Assembly: GCA_035578155.1 (NCBI GenBank) | Contig: JAPWDM010000005.1 | Span: 17,358,877 to 17,422,876 of the forward strand | Length of the DNA stretch: 64,000 bases | Source: Brachynemurus nebulosus | Taxonomy: Eukaryota; Arthropoda; Insecta; Neuroptera; Myrmeleontidae | Reading direction: 5' to 3' | Shown: positions 22,368 to 35,800 of the stretch, piece by piece | Position numbering within the stretch: position 1 is the stretch's first letter | Layout: the number at the start of each line of letters is the position of its first letter | Notes under the pieces: model-generated | What the model was told of the DNA's origin: nothing | Databases searched by the model: none | The model's input: the letters and a program-made list of their open reading frames with translations, nothing else | Program-made: the position numbers and the translations under genes

Positions 22368-22375
22368 CCGTGAAC

Positions 22376-23589
22376 CGTAATAGCTATTTGTGTATTAAAA
22401 GCGCAAAGTGGAACACTGACGCTTGATTGAGAATGTTGACTCTCATTCTCATGAGAGCGGCAATGTTACTTTGTGCTCGAATTACACACAAAATTTTTTC
22501 TATAATCTTATAAAATGTATATTTTTATTTAAAAGATACTTGAAAAAATAGTAATAGACGTTAATATTTACTTTAAATTTTTGTAGCTTCAGAAATATCT
22601 GGAGGTGTATCTGAAGAATCACTGTCACTCACTATTGCGTATTGTCATCATATAGGCTATTAGCTATGTAGTTGAATAAGGAACTAATTCGTAACAGGTG
22701 TTTTGTTGTTTCATATATTAAGTTGCACCCCAAAGTGCTACTAAATTTAGGCGTGGGCTTTTACGGACGGCGTAAATTTATCGACTCTTAAATTTTTTAA
22801 CTATAACTCAAAATCTATGCGTTTTTCGTAAATACACATGATATGATTTTTTGTAGAGAATCAAATTTCCTATCGTAGTGGCACTTTATGAACTAAAAAA
22901 CTTTTTTCTTAGCAAAATAAGTCAAAAAAACTATTTTAAAAAAAGGGGAAATTTTCCAATTTTCCAATTTTTCTTTTTTTTTATTTTTGTACAGCACTTT
23001 TTTGAGTGAATTTAGGTATAGGCATTGATTCACAAAAAAAGAAATCTGATGCAATTCCTGTCAGAATGGTGACCGATAAAAATATTTTCGATAAAAACTG
23101 GCTGAGATATAGTCGTTCAAAATTATCTACTTTTTTACAATTTTATTACTTTTTATTTTTATATCAAATTATTTGTAATTTTCACACGCAAAAGTTATTT
23201 TTATTCAGTACAAAAATTACTCCTGCTTTATCAGAGACAATGATAAAAGTATCTGTTAAAAATTTTGATACTCATACGATCTTAGATATAAAAAAAAAAA
23301 AAAAAAAAATATTTTACTAATGCAGGTTGAAATACCAGGTTCACACACACCAAAATGCTTATAAACTTGAAAATAAGTTGCTCACTTAAATATTTTAGTT
23401 TTTTTTTAACTCGTTGATTGAATTCCGTGGAATGACAAATAAATTGGAGCCAATCATTGATTTTCATAAAAAAATCTATTTTTAATTATCAAATTAATTT
23501 TGAAAATAGTTCACGTTAGTAGCGTGACGGCCGTCTTCCGTAGCCAGAACTAATCTAATAATTTATTCAATTAGTATATAAATTTATTA
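22376..23589. other. Non-coding stretch with minor inverted repeats
   Basis: GCAAAGTGGAACACTG (22402 on) loosely faces CAATGTTACTTTGTGC (22462 on). TTTTTTGTAGAGAATC near 22851-22866 matches the start of the palindrome at 27380. The 104-codon frame at 23006-23320 ends in a poly-K tract from an A run and is not recognisable. Confidence 0.35.
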
Positions 23590-23591
23590 TA

Positions 23592-24307
23592 CAGGGTGAT
23601 CCAGAATTATGTACCGTAATTGCTGGAGCTGATAGTATGTTCAAGAATAATGGTACCTTTTCATCTACACTTTTTTCCAAAACTCAATAATAAGAGAGAT
23701 AAAGCAGAGGGGTAAAATGTAGAGGGGTGGAACGAAAGTAACTTCTTCTTTTAAAAACAATTTTGGGCGCTTTTGATTACTCGATTCATAATCTAGGGGT
23801 GCGTATGAACATTAAGATAATTAAATTTATGGTATCAATTATTCCATCACTTATGATTAGGGGATAATTTGGAAATAGATACTTCTACTTTACATTACTC
23901 GAAAACGGTAATATTTATCGAAATGTAACAAGTATACCTTTTTTGCGTGAAATTGTCTGAGGAATCATATTACCAAGGATTTTGTTTAAATAATTGCAAG
24001 TTAGAAATGAAAAGACGTGATAACTCACACCTACTACCCAAAACCACACCTTAGTCATGAGTGGTGGAATAAGTGTTGACATAAATTTAATCCTTCTAAC
24101 GCAAAATAAGTACCCCTAAAATATCAATCCGTTATTCAAAAGCGTTTAGAAAATATTTAAGAAATAATGGTTTTCGTTTCACCCCTTTACAGAGTTGTAT
24201 CTCCTTTATTATTGAGTTTTGAAAAAAAGTGTACATGAACAAGTACCATTATTTTTGAACGTACTACCAGCTCTAGCAATTACGGTACATAATTCTGGAC
24301 CACCTTG
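23592..24307. mobile_element. TA-flanked MITE with about 110-bp inverted ends
   Basis: The left 110 bp (CAGGGTGATCCAGAATTATG...) and the inverted right 110 bp (CAAGGTGGTCCAGAATTATG...) align closely through TTTCCAAAACTCAATAATAA. TA flanks both ends (23590-23591, 24308-24309). At 716 bp with no coding region it fits a Tc1/mariner-type MITE; the superfamily is inferred from the TA site. Confidence 0.8.
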
Positions 24308-24309
24308 TA

Positions 24310-26477
24310 TAACGGCTCTTATGCCAGTGGATAGTACAGAACACAGCTATTCCATCCTATGTATTAGTTGATATTGGGCATCCCCATTACAGTACCTATC
24401 ATTAATACAATATGAACGAACTACTATAATATGATCGCGATCAACTAATAGACCAAATGGGTGATGGAAAAGTACTATTTTGTATTTCACCTGTCACCGC
24501 ATCACTGTATACTTCGTTTTTATAAAATAGGTCACATCAAATATAGTTTTAATTCAAAATGACATAATATTTAGATCACCTGTATCAAACGTGGAGCTTC
24601 ACTCCATTATAGAATTATTGTTAAAGATTTACGTATTTATATGAATTATTAAAATAATTCCATTATCTCATTTTTAGCTGAATATTGTATGTCAAATTTC
24701 CGCTAAACAAATCCGCTGGGTATATTAAATTTTAAAATTTTAAAAAAAATATCAACAATATAAATACACTACCAATGTATCGGAGCGGGGAGGGGGCACG
24801 CAGCTTCCTCTTATTCGTGAGACTTTTGTTCAATCTTTAAAGTGATTTTGTGTTTAAACTACATCCTTTTCATGTTTTATGTTTAAAACTGAGACATTTC
24901 AAGACAATAATAGGGTAAACTGTTTCTTATACCTTTTCTGATCGGCTATACCTGCTTATAACTATGAAAATTACGAAAAGACTGACCGAAAAATTAAAGA
25001 AACCAGTTCTTTTATATTTTTTATATTTGATCTTTCAAACTTTCAGATAACTGCAATAAGTTAAAATTAAATGTTTTTTCTTTGTATTTTTTTGTAATTA
25101 TGTAATTTTTTTCCGCTCTTTCCGATGGTGTAAAAGAATTTGAAAAAACCTTTAGAACTGTAGAAAATTTTGGCAAAAAACTAACCTTTTAACAAGAAAT
25201 GCCCAAAAATTCGTATTCTAGGCATCGGACGCATCTGACTGAAGAACTCGTCTAAAAGTTTGGGGCTTTCAACACTTCCCCCAATTTTAATAAAAATAGT
25301 CTATTTCGTTCAAGAGCTATCGTGCTGACACGAATAAATTTTAGTAAATTTGTCATATCTGGAATTTTGAGTGACCTCAAAACAGTCACTGTCCCTGGTT
25401 CATCACAACACACTGAATCCTTCTAGAAATTCGCTAAAACTAAGTTTGTAAAACTAAAATTATAACAAAAATGTATATAAATGGTATTGTTTTGTATCCG
25501 GCGAACATCTCCAGCGGGCCATTTTTTGATTAAAATTAATAAAGATCACTGAAATGGAAAAACCAGAATTTTTATAAACATATCCAGCTATAGCAATGAA
25601 AATCAATTATAACGAATAGATGCATATTAAATAATCGTTACATAAATAAGCAACCTTTCATTATATTCACCTGAGGATGGTTTAAAAATCGAAAATCGGC
25701 TTGTAATCGTACTCTAATATGTTATTAGTGAAAGGTGGCAAGACAAACGTTTTAATATTTTTCAAGGCATGTTTTTAAATGTTATTTATTGTTTTTGTCT
25801 ATAGAATTTAAACTATACTCAATATTTTAATTAAACATTTACATAATTAAGTTATATTATTGAAAGAGATACATATATCTACGTAGAATTCACTAACAAA
25901 TACATAATATATATATAATAAGTACTAATTAATAACAAAACTTAATTTTCGAGTTAGAAACGACAAACGTACGTATTCCGTATTCCCGTCTAAGTTGGCA
26001 TGAGAGAGAAAATGCGCACTAGATAATTACTAATAGAAATAAGAAGGTACCTAGACATAAGCTTGTATAATAATTTTCTCTAACTGTTCTCTAAGATATA
26101 TTATATACGTATAATTTAGAAATATTAACATAGTTGTTCAAATAAGTCAAATAGCAACTTATAATTCTATTCTAATTTAGTTAGTTAAACACATATCACA
26201 GTTTGTGTAACATTCAAACATCTTCAATTAAACAAAGACGAGTTGAACTGAATCGCAAGTGAGAAGGGGGAAGGGCGGACCCTTAATAATGTGCGCCGTT
26301 ATTATTAATTTATAATTGGAATACCTATTTAACGAATAGGTATCGTTTTAATGCATTACACTGTTCAATTTGGTGTGCATTCAACATGACTGGCAAGTTA
26401 AATTGAGACGTGTAAGTGAGGCTGTTATTGGTAATGCCTACAAAAAATTAAATGGTATATGATACGTTGAGAAAATT
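24310..26477. other. AT-rich stretch with no recognised gene
   Basis: CACCTGAGGATGG...ATCGAAAATCGGCTTGTAA at 25668-25704 resembles a phrase seen in tails of some arthropod retroelements, but nothing else supports one. No open frame of note and no paired termini found. Confidence 0.35.
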
Positions 26478-26479
26478 TC

Positions 26480-27003
26480 TATCGGCGCGGTGTAAGCGGA
26501 AGCGGTTTGCGCTCAAGTGTATGCAATATGCGCTTGAAAGCAAGCACACTTGGCTTGCTATTGATATGTATGTATATTCTTGTCTCACTTTCCATGTTCT
26601 AGTGAGAAGGGTGACAAGTATGTAGCCAACGCTAATAGTTGACTATAAACTATGTATTCTTCTCACCCTTCTCACTAGAACATGGAAAGTGAGACAGGAA
26701 TATATTATGGGCGCAAGCTCAAAAGACCACCAGGAACTGAGGTGAGGGGAACACAAATTGTATTACTTCCATAGTTACCGACCAAACCAAGTAATTATGT
26801 TTTTATATGAGTGAGTGAGTAAACTTCTATTTATTAATATGATAGACAAAGATAAATGCAGATGTAGATAAAAAAGTTCTTTTTAGCTTGCGCCTATAAT
26901 ACAATAATACATACATATCAATAGCACGCCAAATGTGCAATGTGCTTGTTTTCAAACGCGTATTGCTTACATTTGAGCGTCAGCCGCTTCTGCTTACGTC
27001 GAT
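26480..27003. repeat. Nested foldback element with three arm pairs
   Basis: Outer arms 26484-26575 and 26905-27000 are inverted copies (GTAAGCGGAAGCGG / CAGCCGCTTCTGCTTAC edges). Between them a middle pair (TCTCACTTTCCATGTTCTAG at about 26582 and its inverse at about 26672) forms its own hairpin, followed by a third pair (GGGCGCAAGCT at 26709, AGCTTGCGCC at 26886). The pairs are properly nested, giving a potential branched structure. No target duplication or gene identified. Confidence 0.75.
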
Positions 27004-27149
27004 ACGAATTGGCCCATTATTTACTATTTATTAGGAAGATTTTAACCATTATTTGGGCGAGTTAATAAAAAATATTTTTAGTGTTGTATGTTAAATAAAT
27101 TTTTATAAAATCAAAACACAATTTTTACTTTGCAAATCTCTTTATAGTT

Positions 27150-28446
27150 CAATAGCACTAAATTTTATCTATTATACATTAATTTTAGAATAGACATAAT
27201 TTTTTTTAAAAATAGATTCTTGTAGGGATTGCCGAGAACATTTGTGCAAAATGTTAACTCCCGGAAATATTTTTTTATATTGTTTAAACAATACTGAAAA
27301 TTCATGAAGAGCGTTTTTTGACCTTTCACCGCTTACGTAGCGAAAACGGTGATAGATACATTAAAAAATGTTAAGATATTTTTTTGTAGAGAATCGAATT
27401 CTCTACAAAAAAGTCCGCGAGAGCACCTGTCTATCTTGTACAGGCTATGAATTTTCAATATTGTTTAAACAATAGGGTAATTCCATGGTCACTTACATTA
27501 CAATTTGATTTAAAATTGAGATTAAAATCTTTTGAATTTTCGTATTTAATGAGTAAATGCACTAAAATTTACTCAAATTAAATCGAATACGATTTGAACT
27601 TTTAAACAAAGGAAATCAAACAACAAAAAATGCATATAAATTTTTTTTATACAAGATAAAGTAGGTAGGTGGTCACTTACATTACTCAAAAAGGAACATA
27701 ATTTTTCATCTTGTACACAATGAAAATTTTCTGTTCTGTTTTGATAACAAACAGCTTCATTTAAGGAAATTTAAACAAAGTTTCAATAAATTATTATTTT
27801 AATAACAAATTTCATAAGATATTTGATAAAAATATAACTTTTTATCGGTCACTTACATTCCAATCACTTCAAAACAAGTTTTATTAAAAAGTAAGTAGTT
27901 TATTAGTTTGATTTTTTGGAAAATATGATAGATAACAAAGATAAAAGTTTATTTTTAGTAATTAAAAAAACGTTTCGATAGCCTCCATTACTCGAATTCC
28001 TAGTTTGACAAAAAATCAAAATAATACTCAAAACGAGTATAGTAATTCTTTCAGCATAAAGAAAAAGGTAAACTTAGCTGTATTTTAATATTCATTTGAG
28101 AAAAATCACAAATTACAATATTTTTTTTATTAAGTAATAAATTTTTAAGCTAAATTTACAAAATAAGAACAATTAAAGGTAAAAAAGTAAAAAAACGTTG
28201 TATATCAGTGATTTAGTCTTTTGAGTATCAAGTAGGCATGATTTTGATTAATTATTTTCATTTTTTAATTTTTACTAAAATTCCGTCATTTCATATAATT
28301 GGCCAATATAAAAAACATTTCCGGGAGTTAACATTTTGCACAAATATTCTCCTCGGCAATCCCTACAAGAATCTCGTTTTAAAAAATTTTTATATCTATT
28401 CTAAAATTATTGTTTAGTCAGATAGGACTTAAAATTAGTGCTACTG
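27150..28446. mobile_element. Non-autonomous element with about 135-bp inverted ends
   Basis: Left end CAATAGCACTAAATTTTA and inverted right end CAGTAGCACTAATTTTAAG continue into well-matched blocks (GATTCTTGTAGGGATTGCCG and GTGCAAAATGTTAACTCCCG) to about 27285 and 28315. The interior has a 33-bp inverted repeat at 27380-27412 and three widely spaced copies of GGTCACTTACATT (27487, 27671, 27849). Target duplication and superfamily are not determined; no coding sequence. Confidence 0.7.
27380..27412. repeat. Near-perfect palindrome (15-bp arms, 3-base spacer)
   Basis: TTTTTTGTAGAGAAT is separated by CGA from its exact inverse. The same TTTTTTGTAGAGAATC start occurs near 22851, so the motif belongs to a dispersed sequence. 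Confidence 0.8.
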
Positions 28447-28997
28447 GGCTATTATTTAACATGTGAAGAATTTTTTCTGAAGTAGGTATTGATTATGAAA
28501 CTTCTAAAATCATTCCGTAACTGCTAGGCTTATAATCCTATAAACTTTAGAATATTAAATTCCTAGTCGAGATAATTTATGCAAATGTTAATACAGATAA
28601 TATTTAATTAGTTTGCAATGTTTTTATTAATAATTAATTCAATATCTCGAGCACGTATTTGACCAAGGTATCTACAACAATACAAATTATAGTAATAACA
28701 ATATTTAATATTAGTTTATTTATATAACAATTTACGTAATATTGTGTAAACCTATAATAAATACTTACCTATATACAGATGCCTATATTGAATGTTTATG
28801 TTATTTAAATAAATACACAGGTAGCTTCATTGAAATTGTCACGTACCTATCTATTTGAAATTAATTACACATTAGGTGCATCGAGGGAGACGTATTATAA
28901 ATTAGATAATATGTATATTTCGATAGTGGTCGGTCATTAGTTTACATTAATTTCGTTCTCTTAATTACTAATTAAATAAATAAGTATATCTACATTA

Positions 28998-29130
28998 AGG
29001 TAGGTGCGGCAAGGCGGGTTAAGGGGGTAAGTTGAGGTACCCCCACGGAACGGAAAACGGTGGAAATAGGTAATTGAATTTGTATGTTAGAATCAAAAAT
29101 ATCATTTTCCGTGGTTTTGCTTGTTTGAAA
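28998..29130 (+). mobile_element. Possible solo terminus (GGTGCGGCAAGG)
   Basis: The stretch GGTGCGGCAAGGCGGGTTAA followed by GGGGTAAGTTGAGGTACCCC is GC-rich against its surroundings and recalls the GGGTAAG-type ends of the 29.4-kb element. No opposite end was found before that element begins. Confidence 0.3.
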
Positions 29131-29438
29131 CTGTTTGTGTTTTAATTCTGTTTATAGAAGTGTTTTTGGTTGCATTCTTGCATAATATTTTTTATTTTTT
29201 TGTCTGATACGTACACGAACTACCATATATGGGATACATTGATACACACAATTGTTAAAACGGCTCACGCCTCGCTTGTTGTGAAATGTTTGTACTCATA
29301 TAGAAACCTTCGTGGTAGTGTACAATAATTCACTAAAGTTTCATCGCAATCGGATGAATGATATGCGAACACATATGGGACAAACAAAGAAACGGTTTTT
29401 GCGATCTTTTTTATGGGACTTTTCCTGACTTTATAGTA

Positions 29439-30440
29439 GGGTAAGTGGGGGAGAGATGCCGCGTCAGGAAAGACGCCGCAGTAGCCATAGTTCGTCCTTG
29501 ACTGATAGCTAGCGCTATTGATGGATTATATGTTTAAAATAAGTTACTTATTTAAGCTGTATATGGTAACATTTATGATTAGTCCATTAGTTTAGTAATT
29601 ATCCAACTTTTTTTCTAACACGTCTAGAGACTCTCTAAGGAAACCTAGAGGGCTGAAATTTTTATTATTGAAAAGTAAGTTTTTTAACATAATATTTTAT
29701 CAAGCATTTAAATCATTAGAATTTAAGAATGTATGTTTCATTGTTTTAATGAAAATGAGTTTTGTTATTCATTTCGTATATTTTAAAAGTACTGTATAAA
29801 ATTTTAGGTTGGAATTCCGCACTATGCTTGCTATAGCAAGATGCGGCATCTATCCCAACAAAAAGGAGAGATGCCGCATTTAAAGTTGGTATAGATGCCG
29901 CATTATATTACATGTTAAAAACATAGACTTATGTACCTTAATTATGCATTTTTTTTTTTTGGACTGTAAATTATGCCACGTAAATATAAAAGATCCATTA
30001 ATAGATCAGGAAGAGCCCTAATATTAGTGAAGATAACGAAAATAATGATGATTACCTGTGTATTGAAGGTTTTGAAAAGTACTCAGAAACAAAAAAAAGT
30101 TGACTGATTAAGATGTATAAAGTGCCAAAAATGGTTACATATGGCATGCATCATGTATGGAGATGTGTGTAAAATGCAAAATTTTTAATATGAACTATGC
30201 GGCGTCTCATCTTGTTTGATGCGGCATCTCTCCCATAGGTGTGGGAGAGACGCCGCTTTGCAGGCGCTACAAAAATGTTAATAATGAATCCTTTATGACG
30301 CAAAATTTAAAATTATTTATAAATAGTTTTAAAGAACAATGTTTACATTTTATGTGTACCAAATTTCAAATCAATTAAATGCATACTTTAAGAATTATCA
30401 AGTGTTTTCAAAATGTACGGCATCTCTCCCGCATTCACCC
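29439..30440. mobile_element. TA-flanked element with GAGATGCCGC array
   Basis: The first 23 bases (GGGTAAGTGGGGGAGAGATG...) and the inverted last 23 (GGGTGAATGCGGGAGAGATG...) match at about 20 positions; TA flanks both ends (29437-29438, 30441-30442). The motif (G)AGA(T/C)GCCGC or its inverse occurs about nine times: near 29453, 29472, 29844, 29868, 29893, 30201, 30221, 30245 and 30419. The 1002-bp body has no transposase frame. Confidence 0.8.
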
Positions 30441-30442
30441 TA

Positions 30443-31187
30443 ATAAATTTTAACATTAGTTTGCGATAAAGTTACTTATTGATTGTTTGTAAGAATTTAA
30501 TCAATACATTGCATAAGAATATAAATTGTTGCATCATTAAATTTTTTTTTTAAACAAGGTAGAGGCTCTTTTTTGGTATTATAAAAGCGCTAGATATAGT
30601 GAAAGCGCCAGGAAAATAATAATAACCTTAGGAAAAGCTACATGAAGCTACAATATTTTTTAATTTATTTCGACTGCAACTTTTAACCAATCTCTCCGTA
30701 CTTGTTACTAATAACTTTATTGTTCAAGAATCGTCATAACACTCGCTGGCAACACATTACATATAGCAGTGAACAATAAAATTGTAATCTACGGTCACAT
30801 TAGAGTTTCACGGCACGTTCCATTTTCATATATGTATGTGGCGTGATGGCACAATGGTACGCTGGCGGTACGCGGTTCACGGTACGGTACGGTGAATGTG
30901 TGAGTATTGATATTAGTTTTGATAGTTATTATTAGTTAAGATCGAATCCGGAGCCACGATCGAGCAAGTGTTGGTTGCAATTGAAGTAGATTACCATTGT
31001 CAAAAGTTATAGTTTCATACCGAAGCGATGCTTTCGAATCGAACCTTTTTTTGTTTGTTTAAAGTTTCATTATGTGTGATGCAATTTCGACGATGTTGAA
31101 TGCATTTTGGTTTTTCAAGATTATATTGGCTCGGTAGCTGTAGAGCAAAATTAATATAGGTATGTTTATCAAATGAGAAATTCCATT
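30443..31187. other. Non-coding stretch with a GC-rich GGTACG cluster
   Basis: At 30840-30895 GGTACG occurs repeatedly (GGTACGCTGG, GGTACGCGG, GGTACGGTACGG). The patch and the following GAATCCGGAGCCACGATCGAGC (30945 on) are the most GC-rich sequence nearby and might mark a promoter or untranslated exon, but no core promoter or splice site is convincing. Confidence 0.3.
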
Positions 31188-31195
31188 GTCTAAGG

Positions 31196-31651
31196 CAGTG
31201 TTTCCCAAACTGTGTTCTGCGAAATACTGTAACTATAAATGTTCCACGAAAAAAAATTTAACTGAAGTGAGATTTGTAGTTTTCTTTTAATAAATTTTTA
31301 TAAATTTCGGGATCCTTCTTAGAATAATTCCCCATCTGAAACTCAAATGCCGAACGAAATGTCACTTGTTATTTTCGATGTTTCAGATATCCCTTTTAAT
31401 TTATCACCCAAAAAAAAAAATCGCCTTACAAAATTTATTATGCCTATCTTGTATTCATGTAACATGTAACCATTAATCATATAGTGTACATAACTTGCAT
31501 AAATTATAAAAAAGATGATGTGGATGACGTTTGTTATTGATAAAAAGTCTTAAAAACGAACATAAATCTGCAAAATATCAACATTTACACTGTCTTACAA
31601 GATTTTAGAACTGAAAAGTGTTTCGCGATGAAAAAAATTTGAGGAACACTG
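31196..31651. mobile_element. Non-autonomous hAT element (CAGTGTTTCCCAAACTG)
   Basis: Left end CAGTGTTTCCCAAACT and inverted right end CAGTGTTCCTCAAATT match at 13 of 16 positions. The flanks GTCTAAGG (31188-31195) and GTTTAAGT (31652-31659) are an 8-bp duplication with 6 of 8 matches. The 456-bp body contains no coding region and, unlike other hAT elements here, no obvious motif array. Confidence 0.7.
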
Positions 31652-32349
31652 GTTTAAGTCCTCGTATAGTCCACGTTGTAGTGAAGTTGATGAAAAAGGT
31701 AAAAATACATCCTTTTTTTGTCCATTTTTGTTATAAACAGACGTTTAAAACGTCAGACAGACAGACAAAATATATCCATTTTTAAATGAAGAACTGGCTA
31801 GATCGTAGAGTAAGATAAATAGTAAGTTAACTAATAGTGCAAAATATTCCGTTGAACAAACAAACAGATGCAAAATAAGTAAAACAAAACAATGCAAGTA
31901 TATGTAACCAGTAGTTCTAATATTTGTAGTCGAATTTTTCCTTGAAAAAATTAGACATATACAGCCTACACGATAAAAACGGCAAGAGGCGAGAGTCGAG
32001 AGTAGGGGCGCTATCCGTTTTCGGACCCGTAGAACACAATTCTGTAGAAAAAAATGTCTAATAATATCCTGCTACCTTTTAATATGTATAAGGCACCCTT
32101 ATAGAAGTTAAGAGCTGAAGGTGTTCCCGATGCACCTCATAGTATCAAAGTGGGGTCAAATTTTGGGCAAATTTTGGAACCGACCTAAATTTTAGGGGGG
32201 TGGTTGGGGGCAAGAAAACAATGAAACTTTATCAAACCGGTTGAAAATAATGTTTCGGTCGATTACCTACAACATATCGAAATTTCAGGTTTCCAGGATG
32301 ATTTGGCGGGAGTAGAGGGGGGAAAAAGGATTTTGGCTGGATCTAACAC

Positions 32350-32850
32350 ACCCACAGCGCCCAGAACTAACGTAGAAGATTGAAGTTTGGTGTGTTGATA
32401 AAGTTAGTACCTAGGTTGTGCTTTTTGGAGGCTTTAATATCTTACCCCCACCTCCACCATTTTTAAGCTACAATTTCATGCCTTTTTGACGTTTTAGAAA
32501 TTTGTACAGGTCACCCAAATGAACCTAGAGGACTGAAATTTTGTATTCGGATTGAGTTAGTATCAAGGGGGTGCCTTTTGGGGATCTCAACTTTTAACCT
32601 TTGCCCCTACCATTTTTATACCAAAAGGAACATGAATAGCCAGCCACTGCTTTTGGGGGTTTCAGCTTTTAACCCTTACCCCCACGATTTTTATGCCAAT
32701 ATTTCCTTAATATTTTGCCTTTTTTCCAACACGTCTAGAGACTCTGAGTAAACGTAGAGGGCTGAAATTTTGTACATGTATTGAGTTAGTATCCAGTTAG
32801 TGCCTTTTAGGGATTCCACATTACTTTTCCCTCCACTTCTCCCATTTTTA
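32350..32850. repeat. Degenerate tandem repeat (about 200-230 bp unit)
   Basis: Three decayed units share, in order, a phrase like CTAGAGG(A/G)CTGAAATTTTGTA, then TTGAGTTAGTATC, GTGCCTTTTGGGGAT, and AACCCTTACCCCCACCATTTTTAT. They are clearest at 32360-32470, 32520-32600 and 32745-32855. A stray copy of the first phrase (ACACGTCTAGAGACTCT...GAGGGCTGAAATT) lies at 29619-29661. Neighbouring 31660-32350 holds no gene I can recognise. Confidence 0.5.
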
Positions 32851-32899
32851 CATATGAATTCAATTGTATTATTAATAATGTGTTTTAAATGCATCATTT

Positions 32900-35800
32900 C
32901 TATTCTAATACAAGTAGGCGAATAGTAATTTTAAAAAATATACAAAAAATGAACTTACTTTCATAACAAATGCAATTCACAAATATTAAGTAATTTAAAA
33001 ATGTTATTAATTCACTATTTATTTATAAAGTAGGAATTTTGTATTTTTATTATTTATAAAATACAAATTCTGGATTTTTTGGAATGAAAAAATATCTTCA
33101 TAATCGCCTTGCAGTTTACTATTAAAGTTCCTTTTTTAATAAGTATATAAAAATAAGACACAAAGGCAATTGGCGGATAAGCATGGGTTGGAATTGCCTC
33201 TTACGAATTGTGTTGGCTTTTTTCCGGCTAACTGCTATCAGCACAAAATTAAAATTTACTGAGATTTAGGTCTTAGAAACTTAAAACCTTTTTTTAAAGC
33301 CCGGATCAGCCGGACACTCATCATCAGTTTTGAAACCACCAAAATGGCTTGTAGACTTTCAATTAATTTCGCTTGTAGACATTCAATACCGAAGATGAAA
33401 AGAAAAATTCGACTTCCGTGATGGAGCCCCACTGCTCACGGCGTTTTTTTATTCTTACATCATATCACCTAAGTAATGAGGAAAATGAAGAAAATATTTA
33501 CAAATATAAGGTGAAAATTAAGCTAAAACAGGGCTAAAGCTTATATTATTAAAGAGAAGAAAGATTCATCTTAAATTTTTTTTCCTTGCATAGGCTTATT
33601 ACTATAGTTGTAGAAGTTTTAAGCTTGAGACCTTTGTGCTTTTTATATAATTTTTCAAAAATGGCAAAAACCATTTTGGCCATACTTATTTAAAGTTGAA
33701 TATCTCAAAAGGAACTGAATGAAAAATTATGAAATTAATACAGGTTTGTAATATAAACATATGACATGTCTCATCATATATAAATATAATATGTTATTTC
33801 TTTGTGATTTTAGCATATGACACAAATTTCATGAATGAGACTCAATTAGTTTCAGAGTTATAGTGTATCAAAGTTTGCCAAAATTTGCATTATACCTACG
33901 TATACCAAGTCGAACGGTTATTAATAGTAAAAATTCATTTTCCTAATATTTAGTCTCAATCATAATATTTGTAATTTTTTGAACATATAAAAAGAATTTC
34001 ATTTTAACTATTTGAATAAACTTTTTCCACCATTCAGAACTTTGAAAAATTTTTTCTTATATACTACTTTAAAATCGATACACTGTATTTCAACTTTTTA
34101 TTTCTAATACTTATTCGTTTGGACTCTAAATAACAATCCCCGTTAGATCCCACATGTATTGCACATACCCATATTTACTTATACTATTTAGAATTGACTA
34201 TTCGAAAACAGTAAATATATCGAAATAGCGAAAACCACACAGTGGAACCACAAACGAAACAGTCTTTTTGCACAACGATGCATTTACGATATTTCCACTA
34301 TATAGTTTCGAGATTGTCACTAACTTTTATACACGCTCGTAAACGTTTATCCGAATTAAAGATATCGAACAAAGCACAAAAAAAACAAAAGAAAAACAAA
34401 TGAAATGAAACAAGAAAATATCTTCGACTTCGTTTTGTTTTAGTTTCGGTTATCGAACAGTCAAAATAATTGGTTATTTTCTCAGAAACAAAAACGAAAA
34501 GCGTAAAGCAATTTTGTTCTATAAACACAGCAGGAATTTTGCTCGTGGCATTATAATTTAGTTTTGTGAAGAAGTGATAGTGTTTTGTTTTTGATTGTCA
34601 CACTGATTGGTGTGATTTATAATACAATAACACTTCGAAAAGAGTTAGAAGAGAATTTTCCTCGAATAAAAATCATTTACAACACTATGTCGATACATTT
34701 GATTGAATACAATTGAATAATAGTTTTACGGTTGGAGCCGAAAAGGGAGAATTTTTCAGTTTAGTTCTTGCTTAAGTAAAAAATTCAGTAATTTATGAGA
34801 TTTCTTGATCGTGACATGTAAAATAAGACATCAAGAATGTTGTGAATAAATTAAATAATTTGAACAATATAAAATATTAGTTACTTAGCAATGATCAACT
34901 ACGCACTAGCGTTTGTTTCATCCACATTAATTACAAATTTAATTACAAATCTCACATTACAGATTTCATAACACCCTCATGCAGAGTAACCCTCTCGCTA
35001 TAGAGATTTTCACTTGAAAAGTAAAATTTAAATTATTATAGTTAAATTTCGGTACTGACTTGGGCTGTACATTCTAAACATCTGAACACCGAATTAAGAG
35101 AAAACAAAATGTATTATGAAAATTTATAGAAATTATTTTTTAAAAAGGAGTCTTGCAAAGGTTTGTTGAGTTACTTATCAGGATGGCTCAATCTTGACTA
35201 AGAGAATTGAAAAACTCTTAAAACTAGGTTTTTACATATTTTTAATCGACAGAAAGGAAATTTTCTTTGTACACATCCAAGAAATAAACACGTATTATAT
35301 CCGACAGATTTAAAGGCTTGGAGATCACTAACAGGCTGATTTACAGCCTAATTCTAATGAGCTTATGCCTCAGGAGGTTCAGCGAGCACCAGCAATCAAA
35401 TAAACTGAAAAACATTACAACAGAAATACATGAAAATTCTCTCACGAATGTGTATTTAAACACAAATTAAAATTATAGTTCAAGTGCAGTTACCAAAGTC
35501 CAAAACCCAGTATATTTTTGCGTATTTCCTTTTTTGGTTGTGTTAACTTTAAATTAAATTACACGCTAGAACAATTCAGCAATTATTTTGTACAAGAATC
35601 GCAAAAAAAAAATCTGTAAGCACACATTCCAGTGTTGGTGTGTCCAACCATCACTTTAATGCTTACAACTTAATTATTCTAATTACAATTAAATACTTAA
35701 CATACGTAGTACCACAAATAAAACAACGATCCAACTTCATAATGAAATTTGTTCATACTCCCTGTACGTCCCGAACACATCCCGGCAGTTTATGGACTCA

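Noticed and set aside
23006..23320. 104-codon plus-strand frame
   Set aside because: AT-driven composition, ends in poly-lysine from an A tract, no domain or splice context.
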